Assembly: GCF_019655335.1 (NCBI RefSeq)
Contig: NZ_BPFD01000008.1
Location: 1 to 64,000 of the forward strand
Source of the DNA: Shewanella hafniensis
GTDB lineage: Bacteria > Pseudomonadota > Gammaproteobacteria > Enterobacterales > Shewanellaceae
Direction of reading: 5' to 3'
Length of the DNA: 64,000 bases
Shown: positions 57,776 through 64,000 of the stretch, one piece after another
Layout of the letters: every line of letters starts with the position of its first letter
How positions within the stretch are numbered: the first letter of the stretch is position 1
Program-made: the position numbers and the translations under genes
The notes under the pieces: generated by a model
What the model saw: the letters and a program-made list of their open reading frames with translations, nothing else
Databases searched by the model: none
What the model was told of the DNA's origin: nothing

Positions 57776-57946
57776 ATGGCTGTACAACAGAACAAAAAAT
57801 CACGTTCAAAGCGCGGAATGCGCCGTTCACATGACGCACTGAGCACTGCTCAGCTGTCTGTAGACGCTACCAGCGGTGAAATCCATATGCGTCACAATGT
57901 GACTGCAGATGGCTTCTATCGCGGTAAAAAGGTAATCAACAAGTAA
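57776..57946 (+). CDS. rpmF: 50S ribosomal protein L32
   Basis: 56 aa, [20 protein letters not shown] at the start and [12 protein letters not shown] at the end are typical L32 segments; very basic. TAGGAGA lies upstream. It lies 16 bases after yceD and 15 before plsX, tying ribosome and membrane synthesis in one transcript. Confidence 0.96.
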
Positions 57947-57961
57947 TTTGTTGGTTTCCTA

Positions 57962-58990
57962 ATGACGAATCTGACGCTTGCGTTAGATGCAATGGGTGGT
58001 GATCATGGCCCCCACGTCACAGTGCCTGCAGCCTTGCGGGCACTACAATTACATTCTTTTCTAAAAATCATTTTAGTCGGTGACAAGACTGAAATTGATG
58101 TCTATCTACGTCAAGCGGAAGCGAATTTACTTTCACGCATAGAAATCATTCATACCGATGAAGTCGTTAGTATGTCCGATCGACCTGTGCATGCTTTGCG
58201 TACACGTAAAAACAGTTCCATGCGATTGGCGATTGAGTTAGTGCGTGACGACCGCGCGCAAGCTTGTGTCAGTGCCGGTAACACGGGTGCGCTGATGGCA
58301 ATGGCGAAAGTGTTGCTAAAGACCTTACCTGGCGTTGACCGTCCTGCGTTAGTGAGTTGTTTACCTGCGGTGACTCAAAAACCTGTCTATTTATTGGATT
58401 TGGGCGCGAATATTTCCTGTGACTCGGAAACCTTATTTCAATTTGCCGTGATGGGCTCTGTCCTGTGCGAAGCGGTTGATAAGAAATCTCGGCCAAAAGT
58501 CGCCTTGCTCAATGTGGGCATTGAAGAAATTAAAGGTAACGATCAAGTTCAGCAAGCGGCGCAGTTGCTGCAACACACAGATCAAATCAATTACACAGGT
58601 TTTATCGAAGGGGATGAAATCTACTCCGGTAATGTGGATGTGATTGTTTGTGATGGCTTTGTGGGTAACATCACGCTCAAGACCTCAGAAGGTATTGCCA
58701 AGTTATTGGTACATCAGTTAAAACGGGGACTAACCCAAGGTTTATTCGTTCGTTTTCTGGCTAAACTTATCGCCCCACGTATTCAGGCGGTCCTTAGTCA
58801 GATGAACCCCGACCACTATAACGGTGCAAGTCTGATAGGATTGCGCGGAATAGTTGTAAAAAGCCATGGAAACGCGGATGAAACTGCCTATTTACAAGCA
58901 ATTAGTTTGGCAGTAACGGAAGCTCAACGTCGACTCCCTGAAATGATAAAAGATCGTTTGGAGTCGATTCTTTTAGATATAAATAACTGA
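57962..58990 (+). CDS. plsX: Phosphate acyltransferase PlsX
   Basis: 342 aa. It makes acyl-phosphate from acyl-ACP for phospholipid synthesis. [12 protein letters not shown] at the start, [10 protein letters not shown] and [13 protein letters not shown] are family motifs. It is placed between rpmF and fabH as in most gammaproteobacteria. Confidence 0.96.
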   Translation: MTNLTLALDAMGGDHGPHVTVPAALRALQLHSFLKIILVGDKTEIDVYLRQAEANLLSRIEIIHTDEVVSMSDRPVHALRTRKNSSMRLAIELVRDDRAQACVSAGNTGALMAMAKVLLKTLPGVDRPALVSCLPAVTQKPVYLLDLGANISCDSETLFQFAVMGSVLCEAVDKKSRPKVALLNVGIEEIKGNDQVQQAAQLLQHTDQINYTGFIEGDEIYSGNVDVIVCDGFVGNITLKTSEGIAKLLVHQLKRGLTQGLFVRFLAKLIAPRIQAVLSQMNPDHYNGASLIGLRGIVVKSHGNADETAYLQAISLAVTEAQRRLPEMIKDRLESILLDINN

Positions 58991-58999
58991 TCCCTCCTT

Positions 59000-59959
59000 A
59001 TGCATACAAAAATTCTCGGAACTGGTAGTTATCTGCCAGTGCAGGTGCGTAGCAATCAAGATTTGGAAAAAATGGTGGAAACCACTGACCAATGGATTGT
59101 TGAACGTACAGGTATATCAGAACGTCGCATTGCGGCCTTCGATGAAACCGTTTCAACTATGGGCTACCAAGCGGCACTCAAAGCGCTGGAAATGGCTGGC
59201 ATAGAAGCATCAGACTTAGACATGATCGTTTGCGGCACCACCAGTGCACCAAATGCTTTTCCGGCTGCGGCCTGTGAAATCCAAGCCATGCTTGGCGTGC
59301 ATACCATTCCAGCATTTGACATCGCAGCGGCTTGTTCAGGCTTTGTTTATGCTTTATCTGTTGCCGACCAATTTGTTAAAACGGGCGCGGCTAAAAAAGT
59401 CTTAGTGATTGGTGCCGATGTGCTGTCTCGCCTATGTGAGCCAGAAGATCGTTCAACGATTATTTTATTTGGTGATGGTGCGGGCGCCGTTGTGATTGGT
59501 GCATCTGAAACGCCAGGGATCATTTCTACCCACATTTATGCCGATGGTCGCCAAGGCGACTTATTGAAATGCGCTTTCCCACCACGCCAAGGCGAAACCT
59601 CTGAAGCGGTCGGTTTTATGACCATGAAGGGTAACGATGTCTTTAAAGTGGCGGTGACTCAATTGTCCCATGTTGTGACTGAGACGCTGCGCATCAACAA
59701 TATTGATAAGTCAGAAATTGATTGGTTGGTGCCACATCAAGCTAACTTCCGTATTATCAATGCTACCGCCAAAAAGCTTGATATGAGTCTCGATAAAGTC
59801 GTATTGACCTTAGCTAAACACGGTAATACCTCAGCTGCATCTGTGCCTATCGCATTAGATGAAGCCGTGCGTGATGGCCGCATTCAGCGTGGACAACTCC
59901 TGCTGCTTGAGGCCTTCGGTGCCGGTTTTGCGTGGGGCAGTGCCCTCATTCGCTTCTAA
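59000..59959 (+). CDS. fabH: 3-oxoacyl-ACP synthase III
   Basis: 319 aa. It condenses acetyl-CoA with malonyl-ACP to start fatty acid chains. Catalytic Cys112 (AACSGF), His in VPHQAN and Asn in HGNTSAAS are all present. It starts nine bases after plsX. Confidence 0.97.
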   Translation: MHTKILGTGSYLPVQVRSNQDLEKMVETTDQWIVERTGISERRIAAFDETVSTMGYQAALKALEMAGIEASDLDMIVCGTTSAPNAFPAAACEIQAMLGVHTIPAFDIAAACSGFVYALSVADQFVKTGAAKKVLVIGADVLSRLCEPEDRSTIILFGDGAGAVVIGASETPGIISTHIYADGRQGDLLKCAFPPRQGETSEAVGFMTMKGNDVFKVAVTQLSHVVTETLRINNIDKSEIDWLVPHQANFRIINATAKKLDMSLDKVVLTLAKHGNTSAASVPIALDEAVRDGRIQRGQLLLLEAFGAGFAWGSALIRF

Positions 59960-60021
59960 GTTCTACATGTGTTTTCCACATGATTTTTCAATAAATTAAG
60001 TTAGCCATAGGTAATTTGAAT

Positions 60022-60948
60022 ATGGAAAATGTTGCTTTTGTATTTCCAGGCCAAGGTTCACAAGCCCTAGGCATGTTAGCCGAGCTTGCCGAATCACACG
60101 CCGTTGTCGGGCAAACCTTTGCCGAGGCGAGTGACGTCTTAGGTTATGATTTGTGGGCATTGGTTCAGCAAGGTCCCGTTGAAAACTTAAATGAAACCGA
60201 TAAAACCCAACCAGCCCTATTAGCGGCGAGCGTGGCGATTTGGCGTGCCTATGTGGCTTCAGGCAAACCTATGCCAGCCATGTTGGCAGGTCACAGCTTA
60301 GGCGAGTATTCTGCTTTAGTGTGCGCCGGAGTCATGGATTTTAAAGACGCGATTAAGTTGGTGGAGTTACGCGGTCAACTTATGCAGCAAGCAGTTCCTG
60401 CTGGCACAGGCGCCATGTATGCCATTATCGGTTTAGATAACGAGGGTATCGCGAATGCTTGCGCTGAAGCGGCTCAAGGCGACGTGGTGAGCCCAGTTAA
60501 CTTCAACAGCCCTGGTCAAGTCGTTATCGCGGGTCAAAAAGACGCGGTTGAGCGTGCAGCAGCGGCTTGTAAAGCTGCAGGCGCTAAAATGGCGGTAGCG
60601 TTACCTGTAAGCGTGCCATCACACTGCGCATTAATGAAACCTGCGGCGGATAAACTGGCCGTGGCATTAAATGATGTGCAGTTTAATGCCCCAACGATTA
60701 CTGTGATTAACAACGTTGATGTGGCATCACCCACCTCTGCTGATGACATTAAAGATGCATTAGTACGTCAGTTATATTGTCCTGTCCGCTGGAGCGAAAC
60801 TGTTGAATTAATGGCCCAAAAAGGCATTACCCAACTGGTGGAATGTGGTCCTGGTAAAGTATTGACAGGATTAGCAAAACGAATTAATAAATCACTATCA
60901 GCCCAAGCGGTTAATGATGTTGCTTCATTAGCAGCATTAACTGAGTAA
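60022..60948 (+). CDS. fabD: Malonyl-CoA:ACP transacylase
   Basis: 308 aa. It loads malonyl groups on ACP. FVFPGQGSQ at the start, active Ser92 in GHSLGE, His in VPSHCAL near 200. The ATG at 60022 is preferred to a TTG at 60016 because of E. coli-like N-terminus and spacing to AGG. It is followed 9 bases later by fabG. Confidence 0.96.
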   Translation: MENVAFVFPGQGSQALGMLAELAESHAVVGQTFAEASDVLGYDLWALVQQGPVENLNETDKTQPALLAASVAIWRAYVASGKPMPAMLAGHSLGEYSALVCAGVMDFKDAIKLVELRGQLMQQAVPAGTGAMYAIIGLDNEGIANACAEAAQGDVVSPVNFNSPGQVVIAGQKDAVERAAAACKAAGAKMAVALPVSVPSHCALMKPAADKLAVALNDVQFNAPTITVINNVDVASPTSADDIKDALVRQLYCPVRWSETVELMAQKGITQLVECGPGKVLTGLAKRINKSLSAQAVNDVASLAALTE

Positions 60949-60957
60949 GGAGTTTAT

Positions 60958-61704
60958 ATGAGTTTCAACCTGAATTTAACAGGCAAAGTGGCTTTGGTGA
61001 CTGGTGCGAGCCGCGGTATTGGCCGTGCGATCGCTGAAACACTGGTCGAAGCCGGTGCAGTGGTTATTGGAACCGCAACCAGTGAGAAGGGCGCTGCGGC
61101 GATCCAAGAATATCTGGGTGACAAAGGTTTTGGTTTAGTGCTTAATGTCACAGATAGTGAATCTGTTACACATTTATTCGCCTCGATCAAAGAAAAAGCC
61201 GGTGATGTTGATATTCTAGTCAACAACGCGGGTATAACCCGTGATAATCTGCTGATGCGGATGAAAGATGATGAATGGCAGGATATTATCGACACTAACC
61301 TGACATCGTTATTTAGACTATCAAAACCTGTGATGCGTACCATGATGAAAAAGCGCTTTGGCCGAATCATCAATATCGGTTCAGTGGTAGGCACCATGGG
61401 CAATGCAGGTCAAGTTAACTACTCGGCAGCAAAGGCGGGTTTGATTGGATTTACAAAATCTCTTGCAAGAGAGGTTGCATCTCGTCAAATTACAGTTAAT
61501 GCTATCGCTCCTGGATTTATCCAGACCGATATGACAGATGAGCTGACCGAAGAGCAGCAAAAAGCTATCATGTCACAGGTTCCGATGGAACGATTAGGGC
61601 AAGCGCAAGAAATTGCCAATGCAGTGCTCTTTTTGGCCTCGGACTCAGCCGCTTACATCACAGGCGAAACTTTGCATGTGAATGGCGGCATGTACATGGT
61701 TTAA
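60958..61704 (+). CDS. fabG: 3-oxoacyl-ACP reductase
   Basis: 248 aa short-chain reductase, NADPH-dependent. GASRGIG binds cofactor; Ser in NIGSVVG, and YSAAK complete the catalytic triad. GGAG precedes the ATG. Confidence 0.97.
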   Translation: MSFNLNLTGKVALVTGASRGIGRAIAETLVEAGAVVIGTATSEKGAAAIQEYLGDKGFGLVLNVTDSESVTHLFASIKEKAGDVDILVNNAGITRDNLLMRMKDDEWQDIIDTNLTSLFRLSKPVMRTMMKKRFGRIINIGSVVGTMGNAGQVNYSAAKAGLIGFTKSLAREVASRQITVNAIAPGFIQTDMTDELTEEQQKAIMSQVPMERLGQAQEIANAVLFLASDSAAYITGETLHVNGGMYMV

Positions 61705-61765
61705 GGGCGAATGGCAGGGATTTCTGTCGCAACTGAGTAGTGATCTGTATCAATTGATAGTGAAA

Positions 61766-61847
61766 TTTCGTGGTTAGACCACGAAAACTAAGCTTGCATT
61801 GTCAGCCAAATCTAATAAACTACTCGCAATCTTACGCAAGTGCGTAA
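61766..61847. promoter_or_regulatory. Two perfect inverted repeats in the fabG-acpP gap
   Basis: 61766-61774 pairs with 61778-61786 (9 bp, 3-base loop), and TTACGCA-AG-TGCGTAA lies at 61832-61847, ending 21 bases before acpP. The first may attenuate readthrough from fabG; the second may be an operator or leader hairpin. Confidence 0.45.
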
Positions 61848-61868
61848 TTTGAATAGGAAAGAAAACTA

Positions 61869-62102
61869 ATGAGCAACATCGAAGAACGTGTAAAGAAAAT
61901 CATTGTAGAGCAACTGGGCGTTAAAGAAGAAGACGTTAAGCCAGCGGCATCTTTCGTTGACGATCTGGGTGCAGATTCTCTGGACACTGTTGAGTTGGTT
62001 ATGGCTCTGGAAGAAGAGTTTGATACCGAGATCCCTGATGAAGAAGCTGAAAAGATCACTACTGTTCAAGCAGCGATCGACTACGTTTCTAAGAATCAGT
62101 AA
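61869..62102 (+). CDS. acpP: Acyl carrier protein
   Basis: 77 aa acidic protein. [20 protein letters not shown] has Ser37, which carries the phosphopantetheine arm. TAGGAAAG lies before the ATG. It follows fabG by 164 bases with its own regulatory space, in line with the high expression needed. Confidence 0.98.
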   Translation: MSNIEERVKKIIVEQLGVKEEDVKPAASFVDDLGADSLDTVELVMALEEEFDTEIPDEEAEKITTVQAAIDYVSKNQ

Positions 62103-62118
62103 TTCTGAATTCTTGAAG

Positions 62119-62147
62119 ACAGGCGGCATTTTTGCCGCCTGTTTTTG
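62119..62147 (+). terminator. Terminator between acpP and fabF
   Basis: A perfect 9-bp GC-rich stem (62119-62127 with 62134-62142) and a T-run follow acpP; partial termination would lower fabF relative to acpP. Confidence 0.9.
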
Positions 62148-62338
62148 TTTTACCCCCGTCAAATTCTGCCTCCGTGCCATTCAATCGTCTCTGGATCGTG
62201 TTTTAAGTGTTATCCACGAGATGCTCGCCGCAGATTGGCGAATTGTTCTAAATAAACGTTATTTAAGAAATTGTCTAATGATAGAAAACCCTGCGTCCTC
62301 TATCTGAATTAACAAATTAGCATTTAAAGGTGACTGCC

Positions 62339-63577
62339 GTGTCTAAACGTCGTGTAGTGGTAACCGGTTTGGGGTTAGTAACTCCAGTGGGCAATACTGT
62401 CGATACTACTTGGAAGGCTTTGCTTTCGGGTAAGAGTGGTATTGCACCGATAACCAAATTTGATGCCAGTGAATTTACCACCCGTTTCAGTGGTTCAGTA
62501 AAAGATTTCGATGTTGAGCAATACGTAACGAAAAAAGACGCCCGTAAGATGGACCTCTTTATTCAATACGGTATGGCTGCTGGCATCCAAGCTATCCAAG
62601 ACTCAGGTCTGGATATGAGCAAAGAAAACCCTGGTCGTGTCGGTACGGCTATTGGTGCCGGTATGGGCGGCATGTGGTTGATTGAACAAGGGCATAGCGC
62701 CTTGATGAATGGTGGTCCGCGTAAGGTTTCTCCTTTCTTTGTACCTAGCACTATCATCAATATGATTTCGGGCCACTTGTCGATCATGTTTGGCATGAAA
62801 GGACCAAATTTTGCCGTGACGACCGCTTGTACTACAGGCGTGCACAATATCGGTTTTGCAGCGCGTACCATTGCCTATGGCGATGCCGACGTGATGGTGG
62901 CTGGCGGTGCTGAGGATGTCACTTCTCCTTTAGGCGTGGCAGGTTTTGGTGCTGCGAAAGCATTATCGACACGCAATGACGATCCGACTGCGGCGAGCCG
63001 TCCATGGGATAAAGACCGTGATGGTTTTGTGATCGGTGACGGTGCGGGCGTGATGGTGATGGAAGAGTACGAACACGCAAAAGCACGCGGTGCGACCATT
63101 TACGGCGAATTAGTCGGTTTTGGTATGAGCGGTGATGCGTTCCATATGACATCGCCTCCAAGTGACGGAGCAGGCGCTGCGGCGGCTATGGTCAATGCCA
63201 TTAATGACGCTAAGTTATCACTGGAGCAAATTGGTTATATCAATGCCCACGGTACGTCGACGCCAGCAGGTGATAAAGCGGAAGCGGCAGCGGTTAAGTC
63301 TGTATTTGGCGATCACGCCTATAAAGTACTGGTTAGTTCGACTAAATCGATGACGGGTCACCTATTAGGTGCCGCAGGTGCGGTTGAAGCGATTTTCACT
63401 TTATTAGCACTGCGCGACCAAGCTGTACCGCCAACCATTAACTTGGATAATCCGGATGAAGGTTGTGATTTAGACTTTGTCGCTCATACTGCCCGTGACG
63501 TGAAGATTGATTACGCCCTGTGTAACTCCTTCGGTTTTGGTGGGACTAACGGTTCATTACTGTTCAAGAAAGTGTAA
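62339..63577 (+). CDS. fabF: 3-oxoacyl-ACP synthase II
   Basis: 412 aa. It elongates fatty acid chains, including palmitoleate to cis-vaccenate. Cys164 (TTACTTG), His in NAHGTST and in [11 protein letters not shown] form the active site. The start is GTG 62339, with AAAGGTGA spaced right; GTG 62330 would overlap that site. [11 protein letters not shown] matches the E. coli start. Confidence 0.96.
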   Translation: MSKRRVVVTGLGLVTPVGNTVDTTWKALLSGKSGIAPITKFDASEFTTRFSGSVKDFDVEQYVTKKDARKMDLFIQYGMAAGIQAIQDSGLDMSKENPGRVGTAIGAGMGGMWLIEQGHSALMNGGPRKVSPFFVPSTIINMISGHLSIMFGMKGPNFAVTTACTTGVHNIGFAARTIAYGDADVMVAGGAEDVTSPLGVAGFGAAKALSTRNDDPTAASRPWDKDRDGFVIGDGAGVMVMEEYEHAKARGATIYGELVGFGMSGDAFHMTSPPSDGAGAAAAMVNAINDAKLSLEQIGYINAHGTSTPAGDKAEAAAVKSVFGDHAYKVLVSSTKSMTGHLLGAAGAVEAIFTLLALRDQAVPPTINLDNPDEGCDLDFVAHTARDVKIDYALCNSFGFGGTNGSLLFKKV

Positions 63578-63606
63578 AACACGCATTTATGGTGTAAAAA
63601 ACAGTG

Positions 63607-63634
63607 AAAAAATGCGCCTGAGGGCGCATTTTTT
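63607..63634 (+). terminator. Rho-independent terminator of the fab cluster
   Basis: Perfect 12-base arms (63607-63618 and 63623-63634) with T-run, 30 bases after fabF. Confidence 0.92.
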
Positions 63635-63809
63635 ATGGGTAAAATCCATCGGTATTGTGATTTGAATGCCGCTATTTCACGCTTTCATTGTGAGCGAAGT
63701 CACTTTGTAACTCGATGATATCCATTGTGTTAACCTTTGTTCATCAAGCTTGTTTAATTCTATTGGCCACAGATAATGACAGATATATTTAATCTTGATG
63801 GAGTGTGTC

Positions 63810-64000
63810 ATGTTAAACCCTGCGGTGATCCCGCTTGTCCCCCTCATCGGCGCATTAACGGCTAATCTGACCGAGTTGATCCGCGGTGAATTTAAAGTGT
63901 GGCATCCTAACATGGACATAGGGATCAAGACTTTTACCTTAGCAATCGCCGCTTACGTGGTCGTCTGGTTTGCCTTATTGGTGACAGCGATTAATGTCGG
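63810..64000 (+). CDS. Small membrane protein, 3' end cut by window
   Basis: An ATG at 63810 with TGGAG six bases upstream opens a frame to the window edge (63 codons). It begins MLNPAVIPLVPLIGALTANL, then has a short polar part and a second hydrophobic helix (FTLAIAAYVVVWFALLV). The family is not recognised. It is separated from fabF by a strong terminator. Confidence 0.5.
   Translation, partial: MLNPAVIPLVPLIGALTANLTELIRGEFKVWHPNMDIGIKTFTLAIAAYVVVWFALLVTAINV

Noticed and set aside
1..64000. CRISPR arrays, tRNA or rRNA genes, insertion sequences, prophage
   Set aside because: Read for direct-repeat arrays, tRNA-like cloverleafs, transposase motifs and phage genes on both strands; none could be supported.

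Overview
The window looks like a stretch of core chromosome from a gammaproteobacterium of the Shewanella type. This is inferred from protein resemblance and gene order: rne divergent from rluC; an HAD phosphatase, yceF, yceD-rpmF-plsX-fabH-fabD-fabG-acpP-fabF; msbA-lpxK-ycaR; nrdDG. TTG and GTG starts are common. No rRNA, tRNA, CRISPR array, transposase, integrase or prophage gene was seen. The species cannot be fixed from the sequence alone.

Layout. 1-7 kb: a TSUP permease cut by the left edge, sbcD-sbcC (DNA hairpin nuclease) and a MepM-like murein endopeptidase. 7.3-10.4 kb: a leftward set of a Cys-cluster protein of unknown function, a YgjP-type metalloprotease, a DUF3010 protein and a DEAD-box RNA helicase. 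10.6-13.4 kb: an RssA-like patatin, then a CurA-like enone reductase divergent from an OhrR-type MarR regulator, with two palindromic operators between them. 13.5-20.9 kb: anaerobic ribonucleotide reductase nrdD-nrdG with an FNR/EtrA-like site, yibL, ribA, a solitary outer-membrane barrel and small unknown proteins. 20.9-25 kb: a CstA-family transporter with a LytS/LytTR two-component pair, a BtsSR-BtsT-like pyruvate module.

25-29.7 kb: yecH, then a leftward PilZ - ParA - ribbon-helix-helix cassette, psiE, nnrS with a good NsrR-like site, and a DUF2062 protein. 29.7-35.1 kb: comEC (with an in-frame tandem repeat), msbA, lpxK and ycaR, the last three tightly packed for lipid A transport and synthesis. 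35-45.7 kb: a lipoprotein, a CbiM-like membrane protein, a glutaredoxin-like protein, a large AsmA-like DUF748 protein, two VOC proteins, DUF445, DUF1289, cytidine deaminase and exonuclease I. 45.9-54 kb: an unknown protein, rlmA, a cold-shock gene, a SulP transporter and RNase E with a very long acidic/repetitive tail. 54.4-63.6 kb: rluC, an HAD phosphatase, yceF and the fatty-acid biosynthesis cluster. The right edge cuts a small membrane protein.

The least explained piece is the PilZ-ParA-RHH cassette at 25.5-26.9 kb. It has the architecture of a type Ib plasmid partition pair (small ParA without a helix-turn-helix, plus an overlapping RHH gene), sits among ordinary chromosomal genes, and lies behind a c-di-GMP receptor domain. 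Other leads are the two curA/ohrR operators, the NsrR site before nnrS, near-leaderless starts for rluC and yceD, a 36-bp palindrome between divergent genes at 41.5 kb, and a long imperfect hairpin at 0.84-0.90 kb. No computation or database search was run; family names rest on motif and sequence recognition.
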